A stretch of 64,000 nucleotides of DNA, taken from Kribbella sp. VKM Ac-2568 (GTDB lineage: Bacteria > Actinomycetota > Actinomycetes > Propionibacteriales > Kribbellaceae). Positions 25,948 through 34,073 of the stretch are shown in pieces (the stretch's first letter is position 1; each line of letters begins with the position of its first letter). Where the stretch lies: contig NZ_SLVF01000017.1 of the NCBI RefSeq assembly GCF_004345365.1, forward strand, positions 1 to 64,000, given 5' to 3'. The notes below the pieces were generated by a model. It was not told the DNA's origin. It did no database searches and was given only the letters and a program-made list of their open reading frames with translations. A program made the position numbers and the translations under genes.

Positions 25948-26869
25948 GGTCCGCGGTGGCGTGTACCCGTTCTGTCGCTCCTGCACCGCGTCGTCCGTGG
26001 CGTGGCGGGCACCCGATCCGAACGGGATGAAGGGCCTCGGCACGCACTTCTACGGGCATCACGACGTCTGCCCGCACTGCAGTTCCTCGGTGCGGACGCT
26101 GTACGTCACCTTTCTCTGGGTGCCGATCTCGCGAGTCGGCCGCTATCGCATCATCCGGACCGGCGGCCACAGCTATGTCGGCCGGAAGCTCCTGCAGCAC
26201 CCGCTGCCGGGCACGGCGCCGACGGAGCAGCCGCCGTCGGAGTTCAAGAACCGTCCCGAGTTGGCCGACGCGACGTACGAGGAAGCGGAAGCGCGCTGGG
26301 CGGCGGGCGACTCCGCTGGGGCGCTCCCGCTGTACGAAACTTCGCTGGCCGCTTGCGAGAAGGCGCTGAAGGCGGATGATCCGGCGACGTTGCAGGTCCG
26401 GCTCCGGCTGGCGCAGGCGCAGCTCGCGACCGGCGATTACGGTGCGGCGATCGCCTGGTTCGGGCTGATCACGCCTCAGCTGGTCCGGGTGTTCGGCGCG
26501 GGCCACGATCTGACCCGGATTGCGATCGAGGGCATCACCAGCGCACAGTCGATTGTCGGTGGACCGCGGGACGAGGCCAAGCTGCTGACGGCCCGACTCG
26601 CCAAGCTCGAGCCGGTCCTCGGCCGGACGAATCCCTCGGTACTGCGGACGCGCGGCGCGCTCGGCCGGGCGACGATGTTCGCGGGACAGCTCGTACCGTC
26701 GATCCAGATCCTCGAGACGACACTTGCCGACAGCATCGACGCGTTCGGCACGGATCATCCGGACACCAACGTGGCCCGGGGCGCACTGCAGGAAGCGTGC
26801 GAGCTGGCGGATTCCAAGAGCAGGAAGGACCGCGAGGCCGCCGCCGGCGCCCGCCGCCGCTGGCTCTGA
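25931..26869 (+). CDS. TPR protein with N-terminal zinc-ribbon-like segment
   Basis: A 312-residue protein of unknown role. Residues about 12-55 contain CRSCTASS and CPHCSSSV, a pair of CxxC motifs likely to bind zinc. From residue about 110 onward are TPR-like helical repeats (ADATYEEAEARWAAGDSAGALPLYE, GALGRATMFAGQLVPSIQILET) of the kind found in NB-ARC/tetratricopeptide proteins. The ORF starts before the dinB stop (ATG at 25931 or 25940), so it is likely co-expressed. The zinc-ribbon plus TPR combination suggests a protein-protein scaffold, possibly regulatory. I do not recognise the family. Confidence 0.7.
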   Translation: MGQMNEVRGGVYPFCRSCTASSVAWRAPDPNGMKGLGTHFYGHHDVCPHCSSSVRTLYVTFLWVPISRVGRYRIIRTGGHSYVGRKLLQHPLPGTAPTEQPPSEFKNRPELADATYEEAEARWAAGDSAGALPLYETSLAACEKALKADDPATLQVRLRLAQAQLATGDYGAAIAWFGLITPQLVRVFGAGHDLTRIAIEGITSAQSIVGGPRDEAKLLTARLAKLEPVLGRTNPSVLRTRGALGRATMFAGQLVPSIQILETTLADSIDAFGTDHPDTNVARGALQEACELADSKSRKDREAAAGARRRWL

Positions 26870-26871
26870 CC

Positions 26872-27639
26872 TCAGCCGCGGAGGCGGACGGAGAGGCAGG
26901 TGACGCAGCCTTCGAGCTTCTCGAACTCGCTGACGTCGACGACGACCGGCGTGTAGCCGAGTTCGCGGAACAGCTCCGCCGACTGCGGCGCCGAAGCCGC
27001 CATCAGCAGCCGCCCCTCCCCCAGCAACACCACGTGCGCGCCGGCTTCCTCCGGCACCGCCAGGAACTTAGGGAACGCGCCCGGGTCATCGGTGAGCGGT
27101 TCGTAGCCGATCACCGTCCCGTCCGGCAGCGCGGTCACCGCCGACTTCAGGTGCAACACCTTGCGCACAGGTACTGCGATCACCTCGGCCCCGAGTGGTT
27201 CCAGGAATCCGCGAAGCTGGTCGATCCCGGCCTGGTTGGTGCGGCCGCCTAGTCCGGCGTACACGGTGCTTCCGATCTTGAGGATGTCGCCGCCGTCGAG
27301 CGTGCCGGGCTCGGCGATGTTCGCGATGCGGTAACCCTGCGCAGCCACGGCGCGTTCCGCGTCGGCTGCTTCGGGGCGGCGCTCGTTCGCGCCCGCCCGG
27401 GCGATCACGGCCAGGTCGCGGAAGACCACCATCGTGTCCTCGACGAACACTCCGTCAGGGCAGTCGTCCAACGGGGGCACCTCGACACAGGTCCAGCCGG
27501 CCTCGGCCAGCGCGTCGACGTACTGCTGCCATTGCTGTGCGGCGAGCTCCACATCGACCGGAACGCGTTCTATATGCGTGATCAGACCTTCGGCCAGACG
27601 GGGGCTCGGGCGGCGGATCAGGGCGCGATCGGTGGTCAT
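26872..27639 (-). CDS. Dimethylarginine dimethylaminohydrolase (DDAH)-family amidinotransferase
   Basis: A 255-residue enzyme of the pentein fold that hydrolyses methylated arginines (dimethylarginine to citrulline and dimethylamine). Active-site elements visible: Glu/Asp in FVEDTMVV, His in VLHLKSAVT, and the catalytic cysteine in LEGCVTCLSVRLR close to the C-terminus. GTLDGGDILKIG is a conserved loop. In actinobacteria the substrate could be free methylarginine or an agmatine-like compound. It faces the 3' end of the TPR gene and is convergent with it by two bases. Confidence 0.92.
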   Translation of the reverse strand: MTTDRALIRRPSPRLAEGLITHIERVPVDVELAAQQWQQYVDALAEAGWTCVEVPPLDDCPDGVFVEDTMVVFRDLAVIARAGANERRPEAADAERAVAAQGYRIANIAEPGTLDGGDILKIGSTVYAGLGGRTNQAGIDQLRGFLEPLGAEVIAVPVRKVLHLKSAVTALPDGTVIGYEPLTDDPGAFPKFLAVPEEAGAHVVLLGEGRLLMAASAPQSAELFRELGYTPVVVDVSEFEKLEGCVTCLSVRLRG

Positions 27640-27734
27640 CAGCGCAGATTAACTGGTTTGGCCGACCGCCACCCGGGTACCGGCGGCACAAGCGGTTTTC
27701 CCTGGACGCCGTGGCCTACTTTGGAGGATGAGAG

Positions 27735-28262
27735 ATGCCGAAGATCCTGCAGCACACCGGCGGTGACGCGGTCGAGGTCATCCTCGCCGACCACCGGTGG
27801 TTCGAGGAGGCGCTGCGGGAACTGCGTGACGAGACGTCCGACCGGAGCGCGGTACTGGCGGATCTGGCCACCGTGCTGGTCGCGCACGCCGAGGCCGAGG
27901 AATCCAAGGTCTATCCGGCGCTGCGGAAGAAGAACGCGATCGACGAGGAAGAGGTCGAGCACTCCGAACACGAGCACGACGAGGGCAACGAAGCGCTGCT
28001 CGCGCTGCTGGAGGTCGACGACCCTGCCAGCGAGGAGTTCAGCGAGAAGGAGCACGAGCTCTCGGAAGCGCTCTCCCATCACCTCGACGAAGAAGAGCGC
28101 GACGTGCTGAACCCGGCCAGGACCGATGTCGCCGAGGAGATCCGCCGGCAGCTCGGTGCGGAGTTCGCGGCGGAGCGGGCCCGGTTGATCGACGAGGACT
28201 GCGGCCGGATCGAGAACGTCCGCCGCATCGTCAAGGAGGCCGGGGCACGCCAGAAGTCCTGA
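27735..28262 (+). CDS. Hemerythrin HHE domain protein
   Basis: A 175-residue helical di-iron protein. Iron-ligand candidates lie in ADHRWFEEAL, VAHAEAEESKVYPAL, SEHEHDEGNEAL and SHHLDEEERDVL, the four-helix pattern of HHE domains, with an extra acidic C-terminal helix. It may sense or handle oxygen, nitric oxide or peroxide. ATG at 27735 has GGAGG upstream. A second HHE protein sits at 62209 beside a catalase, showing this organism uses the domain in oxidative-stress contexts. Confidence 0.9.
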   Translation: MPKILQHTGGDAVEVILADHRWFEEALRELRDETSDRSAVLADLATVLVAHAEAEESKVYPALRKKNAIDEEEVEHSEHEHDEGNEALLALLEVDDPASEEFSEKEHELSEALSHHLDEEERDVLNPARTDVAEEIRRQLGAEFAAERARLIDEDCGRIENVRRIVKEAGARQKS

Positions 28263-28276
28263 GTCCCACCGGAGTT

Positions 28277-28358
28277 GTGACCCTGCTCCTTTGAGCACGG
28301 GCCAGTCGCCAGAATCGGCGTCAGTGCGGCTGGCCCGTGCCCAAGGAGGCGGGGTCAC
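28277..28358 (+). repeat. Long imperfect inverted repeat after the hemerythrin gene
   Basis: Arms 28277-28305 and 28330-28358 are 29 bp each and match at 24 of 29 positions, with a perfect 11-bp core (GCACGGGCCAG, 28295-28305, and CTGGCCCGTGC, 28330-28340). The 24-bp spacer has its own small stem (CGCC/GGCG). It may be a long terminator for the hemerythrin gene or a small mobile/REP-like element. Confidence 0.6.
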
Positions 28359-28397
28359 CTGCTTTGCCTGGACTGCCGGGAACCTAGGGTCTGGTGG

Positions 28398-29654
28398 GTG
28401 AGCCGCCGCTTCCCGTTGCTGGGTTATCCCGCGTACCTGCGGTTCTGGTTGGCGGACGCGGTCTCGATGGTCGGCTCCGCCGTCACCGTGCTCGCGCTGC
28501 AGACCGTCGCCGCCCTCACCCTGGGCGCGTCCAACACCGAGCTCGGTCTGCTCCAGTCGGCCCGATGGTTGCCCTATCTCCTCTTCGGTCTGATCGTCGG
28601 CGTCTACGTGGACCGGCGCCGACGGCAACCGTTGCTGATCGGCACGGACTTCGCCCGGGCGCTCGTTCTGCTGCTGATACCGATCGCTGCCGAGCTCGAC
28701 CTGCTCAGTCTGCCGTTGCTGCTCGTGATCGTGTTCGTCTTCGGCGCGTTGTCCCTCGTGTACGACGCGGCGCACCAGTCCTTCCCACCGTCACTGGTGC
28801 CGGCACCGCTGCTGACCTCGGCCTACGCCAGGCTCGAGCAGTCGAGCGCCGTGGCGCAGACGGGTGGGCCGGTGCTGGCCGGTGCCCTGGTCAAGCTGCT
28901 CGGCGGACCGCTCGCGATCCTGATCGACGCCGCGTCGTATCTCGTGTCGGGAATCCTGCTGGCGACCGTCCGGCCGCTCCAACCTGAAGTTGCCCCGGGC
29001 ACCGATCAGCCGAGGAACCTGCGCCGGGAGATCCGCGAGGGCCTGTCCTGGGTCTACCGCAACAGCACGCTCGGGCCACTGGCGCTGACCAGTCACCTGT
29101 GGTTCTTCTTCCAGGGCGCCTTCACCGCGGTCTACGTGAACTATGTGCTGAAGACCCTGGACATGGGCGCCTTCCTCTTCGGCGTCACCTACGCCTTCAG
29201 CGGGATCGGCTCGGTGGTCGGCGCGACGGCGTCCGGCTGGGTCGGTCGCAGGCTGGGGGTGGGACCGGCCATCATCGCGGCCGGCTGGCTGACGCCGATC
29301 GCCTATCTGCTGATCCCGCTCGCCGGCGGCGATACGACCGGCTTGGTCCTGCTCTGCGCCGGACAGTTCCTGTTCGGTCTCTCGATCGGTATCGACAGCC
29401 CGATCGAGATGGGCTACCGCCAATCGATCACCCCGTCCGCCCTGCTCGGCCGGATGAACGCGACGATGCGGTCGGTGAACCGAGCCGCGATCGTGATCGG
29501 CGCTCCGGTCGGCGGCCTGCTCGCGGACTTCTTCGGGCCGCACTGGGCGCTGTGGTTCGTCGTCGTCGGGATGGCGGTCAAGTCGGTCCTGCTGCAACGC
29601 TCCGAATTCCGCCACGCTCGTCTCCCCGACGACGACCTCGAGGTCAAGAACTAA
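28398..29654 (+). CDS. MFS transporter
   Basis: A 418-residue major-facilitator carrier with about 11-12 hydrophobic segments, resembling the enterobactin-exporter/MFS_3 type. Features include a short N-terminus running into WLADAVSMVGSAVTVLA, the loop GVYVDRRRRQPLL as the motif-A equivalent, GGPVLAGALVKLLGGPLAILIDA, and a second repeat of motif A around RRLGVGPAI. Likely exports a drug or siderophore-like compound. Start is GTG at 28398. No regulator is adjacent; the convergent metallo-hydrolase gene ends seven bases away. Confidence 0.88.
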   Translation: MSRRFPLLGYPAYLRFWLADAVSMVGSAVTVLALQTVAALTLGASNTELGLLQSARWLPYLLFGLIVGVYVDRRRRQPLLIGTDFARALVLLLIPIAAELDLLSLPLLLVIVFVFGALSLVYDAAHQSFPPSLVPAPLLTSAYARLEQSSAVAQTGGPVLAGALVKLLGGPLAILIDAASYLVSGILLATVRPLQPEVAPGTDQPRNLRREIREGLSWVYRNSTLGPLALTSHLWFFFQGAFTAVYVNYVLKTLDMGAFLFGVTYAFSGIGSVVGATASGWVGRRLGVGPAIIAAGWLTPIAYLLIPLAGGDTTGLVLLCAGQFLFGLSIGIDSPIEMGYRQSITPSALLGRMNATMRSVNRAAIVIGAPVGGLLADFFGPHWALWFVVVGMAVKSVLLQRSEFRHARLPDDDLEVKN

Positions 29655-29660
29655 CCGTCG

Positions 29661-30410
29661 TCAGAGGGTAATCGTCAGGCCTTCCTCCGCGGCCAGTACT
29701 TCGCCGTCGAAGACCGCGCGAGCTTCGGCAACAGAGACAGCACGATCCGAGCCGGGCCAGAAGTGGGTCAACAACAATCGTTTCGCACCGGCGGCACCTG
29801 ACGCGGCTTCGGTCGCCGTCATCACATAGCGCGGCGTCGTCGGCGGCGATGCCCCCTGCAGAGTCGCGTCGGAGATGTACAGGTCGGTGCCGTTCGCGAG
29901 CTTCCCCAGCTCCGGCCCCGGACCGCTGTCGCCCGTGTAGGCGACCGCGAGATCCGGAGCACTCAGCCTGACCCCGAGGTTGGTCACGTAGTGCGGCAAG
30001 AGAGCGGTCTCCAGCCGGAACGGCCCGATCTCCCTCGCTGACGCCAGATCCCGTACGTCGAACACCGTCGCCGGATCGGGCCGCGGCTCCAGCGCCCGCA
30101 GTACGTCGAGAACGCCGGGCGGGCAGTAGAGCGGTATCGGCGCGGCGTCGGGGGCGAGGTAGTAGCGGACGCGAGCGAGCGCGCTGACATCGACGCAGTG
30201 ATCCGGGTGGTGGTGCGTCACGATCACCGCGTCGACCTCGCCCTCGGGGCAATGAGTCAGCAGAGCCGGCAACGCGGCGTACCCGAGGTCGAGCACCACC
30301 TTGAAGCCGTCGTACTCGAGCAGGAAACCGGCGCACGCTCTCCCCGGCTCGGGCCAAGCGCCACACGAGCCCAGGACGGTCAGCGTCCGCGCGCGTTCCG
30401 GTGCGGTCAC
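29661..30410 (-). CDS. MBL-fold metallo-hydrolase (RNase Z-like)
   Basis: A 249-residue metallo-beta-lactamase-fold hydrolase close to the RNase Z/lactonase subgroup. Metal ligands are in VTHHHPDHCVD and AYTGDSGPG, with a further His in LLLTHFWPG. The N-terminus TVLGSCGAWPEPGRACAG is typical of this subgroup. It is the last gene of a five-gene unit starting at 33287; its GTG start at 30410 overlaps the yccF stop (GTGA), so it is translationally coupled. A true tRNA-processing RNase Z would be longer and conserved; an ester or lactone substrate is as likely. Confidence 0.85.
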   Translation of the reverse strand: MTAPERARTLTVLGSCGAWPEPGRACAGFLLEYDGFKVVLDLGYAALPALLTHCPEGEVDAVIVTHHHPDHCVDVSALARVRYYLAPDAAPIPLYCPPGVLDVLRALEPRPDPATVFDVRDLASAREIGPFRLETALLPHYVTNLGVRLSAPDLAVAYTGDSGPGPELGKLANGTDLYISDATLQGASPPTTPRYVMTATEAASGAAGAKRLLLTHFWPGSDRAVSVAEARAVFDGEVLAAEEGLTITL

Positions 30411-30799
30411 CGGGTTGCGAACGGCGCGTCGCTGGGGACGATCTCCTTGCCGAGCGGGAGCAGCGAGATCGGGATCAGCTTGAAGTTCGCCAGGCCGAGC
30501 GGGATGCCGATGATCGTGACGCACAGGGCGATCCCGGTGACCAGGTGGCCGAGCGCCAGCCACCAGCCCGCGACGATCACCCAGATGATGTTGCCGAGCA
30601 CCGAACCGGCGCCGGCGCTGGGCTTGTCCACCATGGTCCGGCCGAACGGCCAGAGCGCGTAGTTCGCGATCCGGAACGATGCGATGCCGAACGGGATGGT
30701 GATGATCAGGATGCAGCAGATAAGGCCGGCCAGCACGTACCCGAGGGCCAGCCAGAATCCGGCCAGCACCAGCCAGATCAGGTTCAGAATCGTTCTCAT
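30407..30799 (-). CDS. YccF-family membrane protein
   Basis: A 130-residue integral membrane protein made of two similar halves, each with two hydrophobic segments: LNLIWLVLAGFWLALGY with IITIPFGIASFRIANYALWPFG, then LGNIIWVIVAGWWLALGH with IIGIPLGLANFKL. This internal repeat is the YccF signature. Function is unknown. ATG at 30799 overlaps the stop of the upstream truncated hydrolase gene (ATGA), and its stop overlaps the next gene's start, so it is embedded in the operon. Confidence 0.9.
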   Translation of the reverse strand: MRTILNLIWLVLAGFWLALGYVLAGLICCILIITIPFGIASFRIANYALWPFGRTMVDKPSAGAGSVLGNIIWVIVAGWWLALGHLVTGIALCVTIIGIPLGLANFKLIPISLLPLGKEIVPSDAPFATR

Positions 30800-31230
30800 A
30801 CCTGCCAGCCTGCCACCCGGCGGGTGTGTTGCAAGGTCAATCGGGCCACGAGTCCGGGATCATTCCGGGGCAACCAGTGCCCGCCCCTGATCACCTGCAC
30901 GCCGAGGTGCGGGGCCCACCGCGCCACATCGGTCTGCAGTGGGGTGGTCACGAACGCGTCGCCGTCCGGCGACACCGCCGGCACCGGTACGTCGGTGCGC
31001 CGCGGCTCGGGTCGCAGCAACCTCGGTACGACGTTCGCCCGGTACAGGTTGAGTCCATTCACGTCGTACGTGATGACGCGGAAGTGGTCCGTCAGCCTGG
31101 CCGCGACCGGGTTCCACAGGGCGGCGTTGTCCGGGTAGCCGTGGACGCAGACGAGCACCGGCGCGGCGGGGTCGCCGTACTCGTAGAGCGCCATCTCCGT
31201 TCCGTCCGCCGATCTCACCCGTCGGGGCAT
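30796..31230 (-). pseudogene. Alpha/beta-hydrolase with internal deletion (EphD-like)
   Basis: A 144-residue remnant. The first 57 residues match the N-terminus of an epoxide-hydrolase-type alpha/beta hydrolase (HGYPDNAALW, the oxyanion-loop region, and VITYDV). The chain then jumps to NGLNLYRANVVPRLLRP and the C-terminal GGHWLPRNDPG segment with the catalytic histidine. In intact relatives the stretch after ITYDV includes a nucleophile elbow and cap of roughly 100 or more residues; here it is missing, without a frameshift. The junction lies near 31060. The protein could not be an active hydrolase by the normal mechanism. Relatives often form the N-terminal half of an SDR fusion, and the SDR gene lies two genes upstream. 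Confidence 0.75.
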
Positions 31231-31233
31231 CGG

Positions 31234-32406
31234 TCAGTAGTTCTCGGTGGCGATGGTCCGGAAGGTGATGCCGGCGTCGACCAGGCGCTTGCGGAGGGCC
31301 GGTCCCATCGCGGCCGCTGTAGTGACCTGACCGGCGGTCTTCGGGAGATCGTCGAGAGCGAGGGAGAGCGCGCACTCGCTGAGCATCTTCGCGGTCTCGT
31401 CGTAGCCCGGGTCCCCGCCGGCGACCTCGGTGATCACTCGCTTGCCGCCACCCGAACCGATGAAGCGCGCCTTGAACCAGGACTTCGCGCGGCGCTCTTC
31501 GGACGGACCGTCGCCTGCCTTGATCCTGTTCAGGAGCACCTTGCGGGCCGGCGGTACCTGAGCGGCGACCACCAGCAGACCGAGTCCGGCGATACCTCCG
31601 GCGACCATCGGCAACCGCTTCACGGCGGCGTAGTGCGAGTAGCGGAAGTCGGGGCCGTAGTCGTCGAGCAACGAGGCCGAGTACGCGACGACCTGCGGGT
31701 CGACGGTCGGAAGTGGGACCGCCCAGAAGCCTTGCAGGCGACGGATCTTGCCGGCGACGAGCTTGACCGAGCGACCCTCGGGACGTGGCTGGGCCCGGCG
31801 TCTCGCGCGGTGAGCGTCGAGGTTCTGCTTGCCGCGCGACAAGGCGGTGATCGCGGTCTCGAACGTGCCACCCGAGGGCTTGCCGCCGGCCCGGATCATG
31901 CCGTCGACGTGGATGGGGACGTTCTTGGGGAGTTGCTCGACGGTGAACTGGACGCCCAGGTCGTACGGGATCGAGTCGAAGCCGCAGCAGTGGATCAGCC
32001 GGGCGCCGGTCTCGATCGCCTTGGCGTGATACGCGACGTACATGCGGTCGACGAACTCCGACTCGCCGGTCAGGTCGAGGTAGTCGGTGCCGGGTTCTGC
32101 GCAGGCGGCGACCAGCGGCTCGCCGTACCGGACGTAGGGGCCGACGGTTGTGACGACGATCCGGGCCGACTCGGCGACCGCTTTCAGCGATGCCGGGTCC
32201 TCGACGTCTGCGTGGAGGAGATCGACGTCAGCACCGACCTTCTTCTGTATTGCTTCGAGCTTGGCCTTGTTGCGACCCGCCAGTGCCCACCTGAGCTCAG
32301 CCGGCGCGTGCTTGGCGAAGTACTCGGCCGTGAGGGCGCCGGTGAAGCCTGTCGCGCCGAAAATCACCACGTCGTACTGGCGGTCCTTCTTGAGGTCATC
32401 GGTCAT
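31234..32406 (-). CDS. Saccharopine dehydrogenase-like / trans-acting enoyl reductase family protein
   Basis: A 390-residue NAD(P)-binding protein. The Rossmann entry is VVIFGATGFTG near residue 14, followed by ALAGRNKAKL, the hydrophobic VVTTVGPYVRYG and DYLDLTGE. The family includes mycobacterial Rv2953-like trans-acting enoyl reductases of lipid synthesis. A hydrophobic stretch around MVAGGIAGLGLLVVAAQV suggests membrane association. The ATG overlaps the upstream SDR stop by four bases. With the SDR and a fatty-acid- or sterol-like hydrolase remnant, a lipid or terpenoid oxidation pathway is plausible. Substrate unproven. Confidence 0.88.
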   Translation of the reverse strand: MTDDLKKDRQYDVVIFGATGFTGALTAEYFAKHAPAELRWALAGRNKAKLEAIQKKVGADVDLLHADVEDPASLKAVAESARIVVTTVGPYVRYGEPLVAACAEPGTDYLDLTGESEFVDRMYVAYHAKAIETGARLIHCCGFDSIPYDLGVQFTVEQLPKNVPIHVDGMIRAGGKPSGGTFETAITALSRGKQNLDAHRARRRAQPRPEGRSVKLVAGKIRRLQGFWAVPLPTVDPQVVAYSASLLDDYGPDFRYSHYAAVKRLPMVAGGIAGLGLLVVAAQVPPARKVLLNRIKAGDGPSEERRAKSWFKARFIGSGGGKRVITEVAGGDPGYDETAKMLSECALSLALDDLPKTAGQVTTAAAMGPALRKRLVDAGITFRTIATENY

Positions 32407-33287
32407 CGCTGGGCCGCCTTCTCGGTGTCGGCGAGGCCGCCGACTCCCGAGGCGCGGGAGGATGCAGCGGCACCGCGGGCCTCGATGTCCGCCAGTGCGG
32501 CACGGTCGGCCTTCGGCACGTTGAACCGGGCGCCCAACTCGACCAGGTGCGGCATCAGTGCACGGAACATCTTGAGGGGGCCGATCCAGCCGGGCACGTG
32601 CACGACGCGAGAGCGCTTCCTGATGCCCTGATCGAACTTGTCGACCGCGAGTTCCAGCGGATAGACCCGGCTGACCAGCGGTACGCCGGTGCGGACCTTG
32701 CCGAAGACCGGATGCTCGTCGACACCGCGGACCATGTCCGTGTCGACGAAGGTCAGGTGCGCGACGCCGACATCCACGCCGAGGTGCTTCAGTTCCGCGC
32801 GGAGGCTGTTGCCCATCGCCTCGACGCCGGCCTTGGCCACGTTGTACGACGCCAGGCCGGGGATGTGGACGACAGCGGCCAGCGACGACACCAGCAGGAG
32901 GTATCCCTTGCTCTCCAGCAGGTGCGGCAGCGTCACGTGCACCGTGCGCCAGACGCCGTACAGGTCGACGTCGAGAACGCGCTCCCAGACGGCCGGGTCC
33001 ATGCTCCGGCTGAAGCCCGGTGCGGCGATCCCGGCGTTCGCGACGACGACATCGATCCGCCCGTACTTCTCCATCACCGCCTCGACCGCTGTGCGCAGTG
33101 AGTCGGTGTCGGTGACGTCCGCTTCCCACCAGCCGGCCTCCGGACCGCAGTCCTCGGCCACCTTCTTCAGCTCATCAGGCTCGAGCCCGACCAGGGCCAA
33201 CCTCGCGCCCTCACTCGCCAGCCGCCGGGCAACAGCCGCCCCGATCCCCCGAGACGCCCCGGTAATGAGCACGACCTTGCCAGCCAT
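32403..33287 (-). CDS. Short-chain dehydrogenase/reductase (SDR)
   Basis: A 294-residue classical SDR. The NAD(P) motif is TGASRGIGAAV (residues about 7-17), the NAG strand is VVANAGIAAPG, the catalytic serine is in LLLVSSLAAV and the Tyr-Lys pair is SYNVAKAG. The C-terminal part resembles oxidoreductases for long hydrophobic substrates. It is the first gene of the operon behind the TetR-controlled promoter. Start ATG at 33287 follows a GGAGGTAGC ribosome binding site. It is coupled to the enoyl-reductase-like gene by ATGA. Confidence 0.92.
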   Translation of the reverse strand: MAGKVVLITGASRGIGAAVARRLASEGARLALVGLEPDELKKVAEDCGPEAGWWEADVTDTDSLRTAVEAVMEKYGRIDVVVANAGIAAPGFSRSMDPAVWERVLDVDLYGVWRTVHVTLPHLLESKGYLLLVSSLAAVVHIPGLASYNVAKAGVEAMGNSLRAELKHLGVDVGVAHLTFVDTDMVRGVDEHPVFGKVRTGVPLVSRVYPLELAVDKFDQGIRKRSRVVHVPGWIGPLKMFRALMPHLVELGARFNVPKADRAALADIEARGAAASSRASGVGGLADTEKAAQR

Positions 33288-33300
33288 CGCTACCTCCGCC

Positions 33301-33349
33301 TGTTGAGTGGGTACTCAACAGTAAGTGCTTATTGAGCCGACACTCAATA
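33301..33349. promoter_or_regulatory. Paired TetR operators in the divergent SDR/TetR promoter
   Basis: Two matching palindromes: TGTTGAG-TGGGTA-CTCAACA (33301-33320) and TATTGAG-CCGACA-CTCAATA (33330-33349), each 7-6-7 with the core TTGAG N6 CTCAA, centres 29 bp apart. They fill the 72-bp gap and lie ten bases from the TetR start codon. Confidence 0.75.
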
Positions 33350-33359
33350 GACTCTCCCC

Positions 33360-34073
33360 ATGACCTACGCCTCGTCCGTCCCCCGCGACCCGGAGCCCGG
33401 CTCATCCCTGCCGCGCTCCGGCGAGATGCAGGTCGGCACCCCCGAGGCAGGTGTCGGCGAGGCGGGTGTCGGCGAGGCGGGCGGCGGGCAGCGCGCGGGG
33501 CGGTTGCGGCCGGAGGAGCGGCGGACGCAGATCCTGCAGGCCGCGCGGCGGGTGCTGGAGGCGGATCCGCATCGGGAACCGAGCGTCGAGGTCGTTGCCG
33601 CCGAGGCGGGCGTGTCTCCTGCTCTGCTCTTCCACTACTTCGGCTCCAAGAAGAAGTTCCAGTACGCCGTGATCGAGGCGGCCGCCGCCGAGGTGATGTT
33701 GCGGACCGCGCCGGATCTTTCGCTGCCGCCCGACGAGCAACTTCGCAGCGGGATCAGGGCGTTCGTCCGCGCCGTTCTGGAAGCACCTCAGCTGTATCGG
33801 GCGACTCTTCTCATGTCGGCGGCCGGCGATCCCGAAGTACGGGCTCTGCATTCCGAGCTTCGGCAGGTGTTCAGCCGGTGGGTGATCGCCGCGGTCGCGC
33901 AGCGCGGGATCGAGGTCACGCCGCTGGTCGAGCTCGCCTGCTACGGCTGGCAGGGATACGTCGAGCAGACGCTGCTCACCTGGATCGACAGTCCCACGGT
34001 CTCCCCTGCCGAGCTGGAACACCTCTGCGAACACTCTCTGGACGCCATTCTGTCGACCGCTCGACCCGACTAG
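33360..34073 (+). CDS. TetR/AcrR-family regulator of the SDR operon
   Basis: A 237-residue regulator. After a glycine-rich lead with GVGEAGVGEAG repeats (about residues 30-45), the helix-turn-helix segment is EVVAAEAGVSPALLFHYFGSKKK in family form. The C-terminal domain is the ligand-binding helical bundle. Palindromic operators end ten bases before the ATG at 33360, and no ribosome binding site precedes that ATG, so the transcript may be leaderless or translation may begin at ATG 33426. It probably represses the divergent operon. It overlaps the convergent MarR gene by four bases. Confidence 0.9.
   Translation: MTYASSVPRDPEPGSSLPRSGEMQVGTPEAGVGEAGVGEAGGGQRAGRLRPEERRTQILQAARRVLEADPHREPSVEVVAAEAGVSPALLFHYFGSKKKFQYAVIEAAAAEVMLRTAPDLSLPPDEQLRSGIRAFVRAVLEAPQLYRATLLMSAAGDPEVRALHSELRQVFSRWVIAAVAQRGIEVTPLVELACYGWQGYVEQTLLTWIDSPTVSPAELEHLCEHSLDAILSTARPD

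Noticed and set aside
32407..33129. N-terminal extension of the enoyl-reductase-like gene
   Set aside because: It lies within the SDR gene in another frame. The GATGFTG Rossmann start directly follows ATG 32406.
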